Shown: positions 18,621 to 27,716 of the stretch, piece by piece
How the letters are laid out: each line of letters begins with the position of its first letter
Numbering within the stretch: position 1 is the first letter of the stretch
Source of the DNA: Bradyrhizobium erythrophlei
GTDB lineage: Bacteria > Pseudomonadota > Alphaproteobacteria > Rhizobiales > Xanthobacteraceae
NCBI GenBank assembly: GCA_900129675.1
Contig: FSRD01000001.1
Span: 671,501 to 735,500, forward strand
Direction: 5' to 3'
DNA length: 64,000 nt
Position numbers and translations under genes: made by a program
Notes under the pieces: generated by a model
Database searches by the model: none
What the model was told of the DNA's origin: nothing
Seen by the model: only the letters and a program-made list of their open reading frames with translations

Positions 18621-21215
18621 TCAGTTGGAAGCCGCGGGCGCCTTGCCATTGTTGGTGGGCGCGCGGCTGCCATTCCCCGCGTGCCGCTCGGCCGGACGTG
18701 CTGCGAATTCGGCGATCATGTCACGCAGCCAATCTAGCTTTAGTTGCGTAGCGTCCGGTTGACCAAACGGAATGACGATGCCGGCCTCCTTGAAGGCGCC
18801 CAGGATCGCCATTGCCAGCTCGGTCCGTACCCCTCCGGCCTTGGTGATGTCGCCGACATAAGCATAGAGCGTGAAATTGAGGCTCGTGGCGGCGAAATCG
18901 TCCAGCATCACGAACGGCTCCGGCGTTGTTAGGACGTCGGGATTTTCCCTCGCCACTTTCAGGAGCGCGGCGCGAACCTGGTGCGGATCGCTGCCATAGG
19001 CCACTCCGATCGGAAGCGCCACGCGGCGAACGCTGTTGCGGAAGGTCCAGTTCTTCACCTTTTCGGCGGTGAAGTAGGAGTTCGGGACGAGAACATTGGC
19101 GCGGTCGAAGGTTTCGATCTCGGTGGAGCGCACGCTGATCTTGCGCACATAGCCTTCCTCGCCGCCGACAACGACAAGGTCGCCGACCCTGATCGGCCGT
19201 TCCACCAAAAGAATGAGACCAGAGACGAAATTATTGACCAAATTCTGCAGGCCGAAGCCGATGCCGACGGATAACGCGCCGGCGACGATGGCGATGCTCG
19301 AGAGATTGAAGCCCGCATAGGAGACGGCGACGAGCGCCGCAATCAAAATCCCCACATAGCCGACGCCGGTGCGAATCGAGTTGCGCACGCCGCCCGAAAT
19401 TCCCGCCGGCTGCAGCACCTGGGCATCGAGCCAGCCCTGGAACAGGCGCGCCGCCGCGTAACCAACGCCGAACACGATGATCGAGGCGAGCAGCGCGCCG
19501 AACGTCACTTCGGTATTGCCGATGTGGAGCCCGAAGAACAGCTGCCAATACCATTCGCGAATATCCGGCCAGGCGTAGCCCCACTGCAGCATGATGAGCG
19601 GCACAGCAAGGATCAGCACCGCGAATTTCAGCGACAAATTGATCGGCAGGGCCAAATGCTCGCGCCGCGCCGACTCCAGTCCGGCCGTCTTCCGCAGCCA
19701 GGCGCCGACAACGGTGCCATGGTCGCTCAGGCCTTGCGTGAAACCGTCAACCCACAACAGCAGCAAGTAGACGACGGCGAGAATCGAGCCTGTCACGACC
19801 AATTGCTGCGCCAGAAAGCGCGCCAGCGCCAGATAGCCCGTCAAGGCGCAGACGACGATGGCGCCGACGATGCCCCAGACCGCGATGCGGATCGGTTTGA
19901 GCAGCTTCGGCGGCGCGGTATCGCTGTCGCGCTCGATCGGCGTTCGCAGCAGCGCCACCACAAGGCCGGCCAACAACAGACTTGATGGCAGAGCGACGGC
20001 AATAGTCAGCGCAAACGGCGCCTGAACGAGCCGCGTGATCACATAAAGCAGCGTGGTGAGGCTGTAGACGAGCGCGAGCAGGATGACGAGGCCGCAAAGG
20101 CGCGCGGCCGCCGCATCGGAGATGGGGACAAGTCGCCATCGCGCCGCGCCAGGCGCAAATACGACGCTCGCCAGCGCACTGACCGTGAAAACGATCACGA
20201 TCGATTGCGCTGTGAGATAGAACAACCAGTCGACCCGCTCCGGAAGCGCCTCGATGCTCGAGACCATAGCGTAAAGAAAAACCACCGGACCGACGACTGG
20301 AAGCGCTCGCAACACCAGCACGACCGCGGCGACCGATGCGCGCTGCCAGAACGGCGGTTCTGCGGTGTCTCGTCGGTGATGCAAACGGCGCACCAGCCTT
20401 GCGCTCAATAAGCTCAGCGCCAGAACGCCCAACAACGCGCCGATGACGAGGTGCTCCAGGTTCTCAGGATCGAGAAGCGCGTTCCACCAATTGGCGACGA
20501 GATCATGGGCCTTGCCGACCGCCGCCGGCACATCTTGCGGTACCTTGGCCCAGGTTTGATAGGAGTAGACGCCGGGAATGGGTTGCAGCAGAGCTGATGC
20601 AAAGTTCTTGCGGCGGACCTCTTGAACCGTATTGAGCAGATTATCGATGCGCAGGTTGGCCGAATTCACCGCCGCCTCTCCGGCCAACAACAATCCGAAG
20701 TGATAGTTCAGTTCGGCACGCGCGATCGCGGCCTGTTCCGGCTCCTGCGGCTGGCCAGCCGCGGGCGCCGGACCGAGCAGTTTCATCTGCGCCTTGCCGG
20801 CATCGAGTCGCGGCTGCAGCCGGCCCGCGACATCCGCCGCCTGCGAACGTACGCGCAGCAGCTCGTCGCGATATTGATTGAGGTCTGAATAGCGCAAGCC
20901 CTCGCGGCCGAGATCGCTTTCCACCTGGTCCAGCGCGTGCTGCCAGCCGGCAATAGTCGCCTGTAGATCGATGCCGAGTTCCTGATTGAGGCGGTTGACG
21001 ATGTCTTTGGTGTTGATCGCAGGATTGGCCGCTTCCACCGCGTGCGTGAGGTTCTCAGCAGCAGGCGTGCCGCTCGCGGCAGGCTTTTCCGCGGCCGGCG
21101 CTGCTTTGGGCGATTGCGCGAAAGCACACCAGCTGCCCGCCAATCCAATGGCGAGAATCACCGCGGCCATCAAAAGGATGCAGGTGCGTGCAATGCGTCG
21201 CAGTATGGCCCCCAT
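18621..21215 (-). CDS. Large mechanosensitive channel, MscS family with DUF3772
   Basis: MscS-family channels open under membrane tension to release solutes. The 864-residue product has a signal peptide ending near CAFAQ and a periplasmic helical part with a DUF3772-like region around residues 115-190. Many membrane segments follow (about residues 260-600). The C-terminal MscS core has the pore helix SIAIVAGALSVGIGFGLQNLVNNFVSG and the beta domain VERPIRVGDLVVVGGEEGYV. The length fits the large MscK/YbdG-like members with added domains. It stands alone between remnants. Confidence 0.9.
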   Translation of the reverse strand: MGAILRRIARTCILLMAAVILAIGLAGSWCAFAQSPKAAPAAEKPAASGTPAAENLTHAVEAANPAINTKDIVNRLNQELGIDLQATIAGWQHALDQVESDLGREGLRYSDLNQYRDELLRVRSQAADVAGRLQPRLDAGKAQMKLLGPAPAAGQPQEPEQAAIARAELNYHFGLLLAGEAAVNSANLRIDNLLNTVQEVRRKNFASALLQPIPGVYSYQTWAKVPQDVPAAVGKAHDLVANWWNALLDPENLEHLVIGALLGVLALSLLSARLVRRLHHRRDTAEPPFWQRASVAAVVLVLRALPVVGPVVFLYAMVSSIEALPERVDWLFYLTAQSIVIVFTVSALASVVFAPGAARWRLVPISDAAAARLCGLVILLALVYSLTTLLYVITRLVQAPFALTIAVALPSSLLLAGLVVALLRTPIERDSDTAPPKLLKPIRIAVWGIVGAIVVCALTGYLALARFLAQQLVVTGSILAVVYLLLLWVDGFTQGLSDHGTVVGAWLRKTAGLESARREHLALPINLSLKFAVLILAVPLIMLQWGYAWPDIREWYWQLFFGLHIGNTEVTFGALLASIIVFGVGYAAARLFQGWLDAQVLQPAGISGGVRNSIRTGVGYVGILIAALVAVSYAGFNLSSIAIVAGALSVGIGFGLQNLVNNFVSGLILLVERPIRVGDLVVVGGEEGYVRKISVRSTEIETFDRANVLVPNSYFTAEKVKNWTFRNSVRRVALPIGVAYGSDPHQVRAALLKVARENPDVLTTPEPFVMLDDFAATSLNFTLYAYVGDITKAGGVRTELAMAILGAFKEAGIVIPFGQPDATQLKLDWLRDMIAEFAARPAERHAGNGSRAPTNNGKAPAASN

Positions 21216-21478
21216 CGGCTAGACCGATCCAGTTAGCACGCGGCCTTTAGCGTTTGAACCAGGGCAGATTATGGCAGGCCAATATCAATTGGATCCGCCA
21301 GTAAAATCGGCAGTTTCTGCCGCTTTTCCTTTGTTGCCCCGCCCGCCCCTTTCCGGCTCCGGATAGAGCAAGGCCCATCGCCATCTCGCCTGCCGCCGTC
21401 GTGACGCCGTCGCGCTCGACGTGGTGATGACGCGATGACGTGATGCCGTCCGCTATCGGTCGCCTGTCCGCGCCGTGA

Positions 21479-21628
21479 TGCTGCGCGATCGGAAAGCGAC
21501 TGCGTCGCGTTCCGGTTCACAAGCACCTCATCGAGCAAGGATTCCTAGAATACGTCGAGGAGCGACGGCGGATCGGCAAGCCGCTGTTCTACGAACCGGC
21601 CCGCGCGCGGGGCGGAAAGGGAGCGAAC
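21479..21628 (+). pseudogene. Tyrosine recombinase remnant, part before the IS256 element
   Basis: The frame reads RRVPVHKHLIEQGFLEYVEE then KPLFYEPARARGGKGAN up to the insertion point. It resembles the region before the catalytic HxxR block of phage-type integrases. An in-frame stop lies directly before 21479, so the N-terminal half is already lost. The frame joins exactly to the part after 23086 when the element and one GAGCGAAC copy are removed. Confidence 0.7.
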
Positions 21629-23078
21629 GGTAGTGTGCGGGAGGTTCTGCAAAAGCTGAGAGGCTGAAGCGGTCATGGTAAGTCCGGTGATTGCGAAGAT
21701 CACCGCTCGTAGAGGAGCTTGGACCCCCATGACCGTGACGAAGATTAGGACGGATGTATCGGCAGTCAAACAGCTTTTGGCCTCGGACAGGGAGTTCCTG
21801 AAGCCGCTGATCCAGGCGGCCGTGCAAGAGACGCTTGAGGCTGAGATGACAGAAGCGGTGGGTGCCGAGAAGGGGGAGCGCAGTGAGGGACGGCTCAGCT
21901 ACCGCTCCGGCTACTATACGCGCTCGTTGATCACCCGTGTCGGCAAGCTGGAACTGCGGGTGCCGCAGGATCGCCAGGGGCGCTTCTCGACTGAGCTGTT
22001 TGAGCGCTACCAGCGCTCCGAGAAGGCGCTGGTAGCGGCACTTGCGGAGATGTACGTGCAAGGCGTCTCGACGCGGAAGGTGAAGCAGGTCACCGAGGAA
22101 CTGGTCGGCCATGCGTTCTCGGCCTCGGCGATCAGCGCCATCAACAAGCGGTTGGATGCATCGTTGAAGGCGTTTTGCGAGCGCAAGCTCAAGGAGCCCT
22201 ATCCCTATCTGATCCTGGACGCCCGCTATGAACGGGTGCGCGAGGATGGGATCATTGCGAGCCATGCGGTGCTGATCGCGATCGGCGTCGACTGGGAAGG
22301 CCGGCGCCAGGTGCTGGCGGTGGAGCTCGCCAACCGGGAGAGCCGGTCGAGCTGGAAGGAGTTTTTGGAGGCGCTGAGGGCGCGCGGCCTGCACGGGGTC
22401 GAGTTCGTCGTCTCCGACGATCATCCGGGCCTGAAGAAGGCGATCGCCGAAGTCCTCGCCGGTGTCTGCTGGCAGCGCTGCTATGTCCATTTCCTGCGCA
22501 ATGCACTCGACTATGTTCCGCGCAAGGTCGACGACGATTGCCTGCTGGAGCTGCGATGGATGTACGACCGGCGCGATCTCTCAGAGGTGCGGCGCGACCT
22601 GGCGGCCTGGCTCGGTAAATGGAGCGGCAAATATCCCAAGCTCACCGGCTGGGTCGAGGACAACATCGAGGAGACGCTGACCTACTTCCGCCTGCCGCTG
22701 GCACATCGAAAGCACATGAAGTCGACCAACATGCTGGAACGCCTCAACGAGGAGATTAGGCGGCGTACCTATGTGGTCCGCATCTTCCCCAATGGGGAGA
22801 GCTGCCTGAGACTCGTCAGGGCGCTCACCGTCGAGCGCCACGAGGCCTGGCTCGAAGACCACCGCTATCTGAACATGGATCTGTTGAAGGAGCACAAGAA
22901 GGAGGTGCTCAAGGCTGCCGCCTGACGATGCTCAGGCCCACCAAAGGGATGGACGCCACCCCTCTCCGCCGCCGTCGCTCGCCAGCGCTGCGCTTCGGGC
23001 AAGCAAGCGACGGCGGCTCCGAGGGGATGGCTCTACCGGACCCCGTGATCGATTTTGCTGAACTTGACGCACATAACT
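21629..23078. mobile_element. IS256-family insertion sequence with 8-bp duplication
   Basis: The left end GGTAGTGTGCGGGAGG (from 21629) and the inverted right end AGTTATGTGCGTCAAG (ending at 23078) form an imperfect 26-bp terminal repeat that closes with GCAAAA on both sides. GAGCGAAC is duplicated directly outside (21621-21628 and 23079-23086), the expected 8-bp target duplication. The element is 1450 bases long and carries one intact transposase gene. Confidence 0.9.
21729..22925 (+). CDS. IS256-family (mutator-type) transposase
   Basis: The 398-residue product from the ATG at 21729 has the mutator-family features: GRLSYRSGYYTRSLITRVGKLELRVP, a catalytic Asp in LILDARYERVR, a second Asp in FVVSDDHPGLKKAI, CWQRCYVHFLRN with the conserved His, and STNMLERLNEEIRRRT with the catalytic Glu. 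An ATG 18 codons upstream is possible but its added residues are not family-like. The gene is intact. Confidence 0.93.
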   Translation: MTVTKIRTDVSAVKQLLASDREFLKPLIQAAVQETLEAEMTEAVGAEKGERSEGRLSYRSGYYTRSLITRVGKLELRVPQDRQGRFSTELFERYQRSEKALVAALAEMYVQGVSTRKVKQVTEELVGHAFSASAISAINKRLDASLKAFCERKLKEPYPYLILDARYERVREDGIIASHAVLIAIGVDWEGRRQVLAVELANRESRSSWKEFLEALRARGLHGVEFVVSDDHPGLKKAIAEVLAGVCWQRCYVHFLRNALDYVPRKVDDDCLLELRWMYDRRDLSEVRRDLAAWLGKWSGKYPKLTGWVEDNIEETLTYFRLPLAHRKHMKSTNMLERLNEEIRRRTYVVRIFPNGESCLRLVRALTVERHEAWLEDHRYLNMDLLKEHKKEVLKAAA

Positions 23079-23086
23079 GAGCGAAC

Positions 23087-23392
23087 CCCCAGTGGCAGAA
23101 GGTCGCCGAGCGGTTGGGCGAATGGGTGCCCGACTCCTTGAGGGTGACGGACGTGCAGCCCAACCACGGCTGGCGGCACCTCTGGCGCGAGATGGTGCGC
23201 GGCACGAAGATAAAGCCGGAATTGTGCGACTACATGTGCGGCCACGAAGGCAAGAGCGGGGCCAGCGCACGATACGGCAAACGTCAGGTGCCCGCCCTAG
23301 CCACGCTAGATGGCGCTGTTCCCGCGGTTCAAAATACCCGCGCTCAAGCGACGGCCGACGCCGCACAAGCGCAGCCGTCGAACAGCCGCTGA
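23087..23392 (+). pseudogene. Tyrosine recombinase remnant, part after the IS256 element
   Basis: Continuing in frame after the element: PQWQKVAERLGEWVPDSLRV, then PNHGWRHLWREMVRGTKIKP. That block holds the HxxR catalytic motif of tyrosine recombinases (normally HxLRH; here HGWRHLW). GHEGKSGASARYGKRQ follows, with a His and the region of the nucleophilic Tyr. It ends at a normal-looking stop. Together with 21479-21628 it is the C-terminal half of an integrase broken by the insertion. Confidence 0.7.
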
Positions 23393-23430
23393 AATAGCCG
23401 TCGACCGGGCTGCGAAGGCGGCCACACGCG

Positions 23431-24765
23431 TCACGAACCCGTGTCGCGCATGTTGAGATCGATCCCCTGCGGATCCTTCACGGTCGAAACCACAATCAGG
23501 GAGATCAGCGACAACACCGCGATATAGACGCCGATCCGCCAGGACTGGCCGGTGCTCGCGATGATCCATTGCGCGATCATCGGCGCAAATGCGCCGCCAA
23601 GGATGGCGCCGAGCGCATAACCGATCGAGACGCCGGAGTAGCGCACCTTTGCCGGAAACATTTCGGCATAGAGCGCCGCCTGCGGGCCATAAGAGAGGCC
23701 AAGCCCGATCGTGAGACCGACGGCGGCGACGAAGAACAGCAGCACATCCTTGCTGTCGATCAGGAACCACATCGGCACCGCCCATAGCGCGAGGAGCGCG
23801 TAGCCGATCTGGAAGCAGCGCACGCGGCCGATCCTGTCGCCGAGCACGCCGCCGATCAGCGTAAAGATGAACCAGCTTACAGCGGCGAGCATGCTTGCGA
23901 GCAGAAGCTGGTCTGAGGGCAGCTTCAGCGTGTTTGCGCCATAGCTGATCATGAAGGCGATCAGGATGTAGCCGGCGGCGTTGTTGGCCATGAAGATCAG
24001 CGCGGTGCGGATGATGTCCCTGGCATTCCCGCGAAACAGCTCCGCAAGCGGCGCCGAGGATTCCTTGTGGCGGCGATGCATCGCCTGGAACACCGGCGAC
24101 TCCTCGACCGTGCGGCGGATCACGACGCCCGCGACGATCAGGACGATCGAGAGCAGGAACGGAATGCGCCATCCCCAATCCATCATCGCCTGCTTGCCGA
24201 GCGCGGCCGTCAAGAGCCACAAGACGCCGGTCGCGAGGATCATGCCGAGCGGCGTTCCGATCTGCGGAAACACGCCGAAGAAGCTTCGCCGGTTGACGGG
24301 CGCGGACTCGACTGACATCAGCGCCGCGCCGCCCCATTCGCCACCGGCGGAAAATCCCTGAAGGATACGCAGCAAGATCAGAAGCGCCGGCGCCAATGCA
24401 CCGATTTGTCCATAAGTCGGCAACAGGCCGACCGCCGCGGTGGCCACGCCCATCAGCACCAGCGTGCCGACCAGCACATTCCTGCGGCCGAATTTATCGC
24501 CGAGATGGCCGCACACGATGGCGCCGAGCGGCCGGAACAGGAACGACAGGCCGAGCGTCGCAAACGACACGATCTGCGCCAGCAGCGGATTGTTCTGATT
24601 CATCGGCGCAAAGAACAGGCTGCCGAAGACGAGGCCGGCGGCCTGGGCGTAGACGAAGAAATCGTACCATTCGATCGTCGTGCCCACGAGCGTGGCGAAG
24701 ACAACCTTTCGTTCCTCGCTCGTCATGTCCGGGCTGCGCGCGATGGCGGCGGTCTCACTATACAT
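23431..24765 (-). CDS. MHS-family major facilitator transporter
   Basis: This is a proton-coupled symporter for a small organic acid or zwitterion, related to shikimate, alpha-ketoglutarate and proline/betaine carriers. The 444-residue product begins with the typical TSEERKVVFATLVGTTIEWYDFFVYA. It has the loop motif GHLGDKFGRRNVL between helices 2 and 3, LQGFSAGGEWGGAALM, and twelve predicted membrane helices. The substrate cannot be read from the sequence. The nearest genes encode an NTF2-like secreted protein and hppD, but a terminator-like hairpin separates it from these. Confidence 0.88.
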   Translation of the reverse strand: MYSETAAIARSPDMTSEERKVVFATLVGTTIEWYDFFVYAQAAGLVFGSLFFAPMNQNNPLLAQIVSFATLGLSFLFRPLGAIVCGHLGDKFGRRNVLVGTLVLMGVATAAVGLLPTYGQIGALAPALLILLRILQGFSAGGEWGGAALMSVESAPVNRRSFFGVFPQIGTPLGMILATGVLWLLTAALGKQAMMDWGWRIPFLLSIVLIVAGVVIRRTVEESPVFQAMHRRHKESSAPLAELFRGNARDIIRTALIFMANNAAGYILIAFMISYGANTLKLPSDQLLLASMLAAVSWFIFTLIGGVLGDRIGRVRCFQIGYALLALWAVPMWFLIDSKDVLLFFVAAVGLTIGLGLSYGPQAALYAEMFPAKVRYSGVSIGYALGAILGGAFAPMIAQWIIASTGQSWRIGVYIAVLSLISLIVVSTVKDPQGIDLNMRDTGS

Positions 24766-24800
24766 TCTTTCCTCCGATGACTTTTTTTCGTTTCAAGTAA

Positions 24801-24848
24801 AAGCGCGGCGCAGCGTCACGCTTTGCGTGCACGAACTGCGCCGTGCTT
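24801..24848 (-). terminator. Terminator-like hairpin after the NTF2-like gene
   Basis: On the minus strand, AAGCACGGCGCAG is followed 22 bases later by CTGCGCCGCGCTT and then TTACTT. This is a 13-bp stem with one wobble pair and a nested CACGC/GCGTG hairpin in the loop. It begins at the stop codon of the 24848-25303 gene and lies before the MHS transporter start, so it likely separates the two transcripts. Confidence 0.55.
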
Positions 24849-25303
24849 CAAAACATACCATTACTGTTTGAAGCTGTTTCAGGAACAGGCTGAATGACGT
24901 CCCAATGCTCGACGATTTTCTGATTTTCCAGTCTAAATATATCGACGATGGCCGCCCCGCGGGTCCCCGGCTCTTGAATCGCCTGCGAATGGATGATCAC
25001 GTAATCTCCATCAGCAAATACGTGCTTTGGTTCTGAATGCGCCAGAGGATATTTTTGTCGGAGAAACTCGATGAACTTAAGAAAGCCTTCGGCTCCATCG
25101 GCAACCCCCGGATTATGCTGAGTGTAATGCGAGCCGAAATATGAAGTCGCCGCCTTGGGATTTTTACCATTGAGTGTGTTTTCGTAAAACTCCAAAATGA
25201 TCTGCTTGTTCTGCGCTTCCGCGGCCGATTCTTGTGCCCTGACCAGCGAACCACTGCCTGTTAGAACGAGAGCGAGGGCTGCTGTAGCGATCACGCGAGT
25301 CAT
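24848..25303 (-). CDS. Secreted NTF2/SnoaL-like protein
   Basis: With the ATG at 25303 the 151-residue product starts MTRVIATAALALVLTGSGSL and has a signal peptide cleaved near VRAQ. The mature part is a SnoaL-like fold: NKQIILEFYENTLNGKNP, SHYTQHNPGVADGAEGFLKF, IVDIFRLENQKIVEHWDVIQPVP. Members of this family are often annotated as secreted polyketide-cyclase-like proteins of unknown role. A 14-codon longer reading lacks a signal-like start. Confidence 0.75.
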   Translation of the reverse strand: MTRVIATAALALVLTGSGSLVRAQESAAEAQNKQIILEFYENTLNGKNPKAATSYFGSHYTQHNPGVADGAEGFLKFIEFLRQKYPLAHSEPKHVFADGDYVIIHSQAIQEPGTRGAAIVDIFRLENQKIVEHWDVIQPVPETASNSNGMF

Positions 25304-25401
25304 TATTCGGTCCCTTCTTTTAAGATTGTCTTCTACTGCACGCATTGTTGGCGGCTCTTCACTTATCCATCACTTGAAGATTAGGGGACGCCAACTAGTT
25401 G

Positions 25402-26523
25402 CTAGGCCGCATCGTGCTCCACCTTCAGCACGCCGCGGCGGATTTGGTCTTCCTCGATCGATTCGAACAGCGCCTTGAAGTTACCTTCGCCGAAGCCGTC
25501 ATCGCCCTTGCGCTGGATGAATTCGAAGAAGATCGGGCCGATCGCGTTGGCCGAGAATTTCTGCAAGAGCACCTTAGTCCGGCCGCCACCGACCACGCCC
25601 TCGCCGTCGATGAGGATCCCGTTCTTCCGCAGACGTGCGACATCCTCGCCGTGCTTTGGCAACCGGGTGTCGACCTTCTCGAAGTAGGTATCGGGCGGCG
25701 ATGGTATGAAGGGGAGGCCCGCGCCGCGCAAGGCTTCAACCGTTTGATAGATATCGCGGCAGCCGCAGGCGACGTGCTGGATGCCCTCGCCGCGATAAAT
25801 TTTCAAATATTCCTCGATCTGGCCCAAATCGCCAGCGTCCTCGTTGATTGGAATGCGAATCTTGCCGTCGGGGCTCGTCAACGCTCGCGAGAACAGGCCC
25901 GACGCGCGGCCCTCGATGTCGAAGAAACGGATTTCGCGGAAGTTGAAAAGCTTTTCATAAAAGCCCGCCCAGACATCCATGCGGCCGCGATGGACATTGT
26001 GGGTGAGATGATCCAGATAGAAGAGGCCCGCGCCAGCCGGACGCGCATCGCGCGTACCCAGCCATTCGAATTCGACGTCATAGGCCGAACCCTCGGCACC
26101 GTACCGGTCAACCAGGTATAGCAGGCTGCCGCCGATCCCCTTGATGGCGGGCACGTCGAGCGTCTTTTGCGCCGACGAAATGCTGGCCGGCTCGGCGCCG
26201 AGCGCGATTGCGCGCTCATAGGCCGCCCTCGCATCGACCACGCGGAACGCCATCGACGGCGCGCACGGGCCATGCTCCGCCACGAAGTTGAAACCGTGGG
26301 TGCCCGGCTCTTCGTTGATGAGATAGTTGATGTCGTCCTGGCGATAGACGGTGACCTTCTTGGTCCGGTGACGCGCGACCGGCGCAAAGCCCATCAGCTT
26401 GAAAAGCGCGTGCAGCTCCTCCGGCCTCGGATGGGCATATTCGACAAACTCGAACCCATCGGTACCCATCGGATTGTCGGCGCTGATGATGGCAGGCGGC
26501 GCATCGTGCGGAAACGGACCCAT
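25402..26523 (-). CDS. hppD: 4-hydroxyphenylpyruvate dioxygenase
   Basis: HPPD converts 4-hydroxyphenylpyruvate to homogentisate in tyrosine breakdown, using Fe(II). The 373-residue product from the ATG at 26523 has two vicinal-oxygen-chelate halves. The iron ligands appear in LDHLTHNV (His), GIQHVACGC (His) and FFEFIQR (Glu), with the C-terminal GFGEGNFKALFESIE lid helix. The 18 residues added by an upstream ATG are not family-like. Upstream lie a 9-bp palindrome and a decayed Lrp gene in divergent orientation. Confidence 0.95.
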   Translation of the reverse strand: MGPFPHDAPPAIISADNPMGTDGFEFVEYAHPRPEELHALFKLMGFAPVARHRTKKVTVYRQDDINYLINEEPGTHGFNFVAEHGPCAPSMAFRVVDARAAYERAIALGAEPASISSAQKTLDVPAIKGIGGSLLYLVDRYGAEGSAYDVEFEWLGTRDARPAGAGLFYLDHLTHNVHRGRMDVWAGFYEKLFNFREIRFFDIEGRASGLFSRALTSPDGKIRIPINEDAGDLGQIEEYLKIYRGEGIQHVACGCRDIYQTVEALRGAGLPFIPSPPDTYFEKVDTRLPKHGEDVARLRKNGILIDGEGVVGGGRTKVLLQKFSANAIGPIFFEFIQRKGDDGFGEGNFKALFESIEEDQIRRGVLKVEHDAA

Positions 26524-26610
26524 TAACGAATTCTCCCAGATTGCTCTCGGGCGCAATATCGCCTGTCCACGCCGCAATGAGCGTGCAAATGAGACGCAGT
26601 TAGGGCTAGT

Positions 26611-26631
26611 CTATGCACGCTTCGTGCATAG
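26611..26631. promoter_or_regulatory. Palindrome between hppD and the Lrp remnant
   Basis: CTATGCACG-CTT-CGTGCATAG is a perfect 9-bp inverted repeat, 88 bases upstream of the hppD ATG and 17 bases before the ATG of the divergent Lrp remnant. Its position suits an operator for an Lrp-type regulator of hppD. It is too short of U-rich flank to be a terminator. Confidence 0.5.
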
Positions 26632-26647
26632 ATCGAGCCTCTGACGC

Positions 26648-26895
26648 ATGATTTCGGTTGAGGCATTTGACCTCAAAATCCTTAGCCGCTGCAAGACGAC
26701 GGCCGCCTCACCAACCAGGAACTGGCCGATATCGCGGGGCTGTCGGCGTCGCAATGCTCGCGCTGGCGCACGGGGCTCGAAGAGGGGAAAGTGATCGCAG
26801 GCTATCACGCCGACCTCTCCAGCGAGGCACTTGGCCTCGGCGTCATCGCCTTCATCCAGGTCACGCTTGTCGACCTGTGTGTACCGAAAATCTAA
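26648..26895 (+). pseudogene. Lrp/AsnC-family regulator, frameshifted and truncated
   Basis: The ATG at 26648 opens VEAFDLKILSR. A one-base deletion at about 26688 then shifts the frame, and the Lrp pattern resumes as GRLTNQELADIAGLSASQCS and SRWRTGLEEGKVIAGYHADL. It stops at 26895 after CVPKI, with the effector-binding domain missing. Lrp-type regulators commonly sit divergent from hppD, so this is probably the former regulator of that gene. Confidence 0.75.
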
Positions 26896-27034
26896 CTCCG
26901 AACGTATTGACGATGAAGTCCGCCCGGTATGGCGCGCGAATTTATGGCGCCGGATCGCTGAACCTGGCGAGAGACAGGCGCATCTTTGTTCAATAACCGA
27001 TGCGTTCTCACGCCGTTGTGGCCGGTGCTAACCC

Positions 27035-27232
27035 ATGACCCGCAACATGGCCGTTAGAGTGCTGGCCTTGCTGCTGACGACGCTGCTGTTTGGCGGCCTG
27101 ATCGGCGGTCCGGATTTGAACTACGTCGGTGTGGTCATCGCTTGGGGATTGTCGGCGATTCTGCTCGGCAACCTGTTCGTCGCCCTGTGGGGCACGATTC
27201 GCCGCCATTATCCCAGTGGCGGGGATCTGTAA
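27035..27232 (+). CDS. Small predicted membrane protein
   Basis: The 65-residue product has two hydrophobic stretches (VRVLALLLTTLLFGGLIGG and YVGVVIAWGLSAILLGNLFV) and a basic C-terminus. I do not recognise a family. No clear ribosome site precedes the ATG. It stands alone between the Lrp remnant and a gene-poor stretch. Confidence 0.4.
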   Translation: MTRNMAVRVLALLLTTLLFGGLIGGPDLNYVGVVIAWGLSAILLGNLFVALWGTIRRHYPSGGDL

Positions 27233-27716
27233 CTGTTCGCATCATGACGACTGGAAGCGGTCGGCCGCGATCTGAGATCGTTAGGCTTTTTTTCGCGTTC
27301 GCACGCCAACATTTCGCATACCGGTTATTAAGTGAACAGTCCGAGGCCGCGGCCCGGCTCGGCGATCCGCAATCGACCGAAAAAAACTCCAACGATTAGC
27401 TCGCCAAAGCTCGGGGCGGCCCCGCTATCTTTGAGCGCCGCCGAATTCGTGCTGGCATCCCAGGAAGAACCGAGAGATGATCACCCATGCCGATCGATTG
27501 GCCATCACGCGAGGAATGGGCAGCGCGACGGTTGAGGCGACGCTGGACGCGATCTTGAGATCAGCCGTGTGGCGTCGGCGCTGAATGCGAAGAATCGGGC
27601 AGCGAAGAGAGCGACGAGCCCTTCTATTTTCTTTAAGCTGTATATTTAACAAATTGTATCTTGTGGTAGCATGCGAATCTGGCGCGGCCGTGCAATGCGC
27701 TAATGGGAGTTCGCTG
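27233..27716. other. Gene-poor interval
   Basis: I see no supported gene here. The open frames are short and overlap with no recognisable protein pattern. An AT-rich patch around 27625-27670 may hold the promoter of the downstream beta-propeller gene. Confidence 0.4.
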
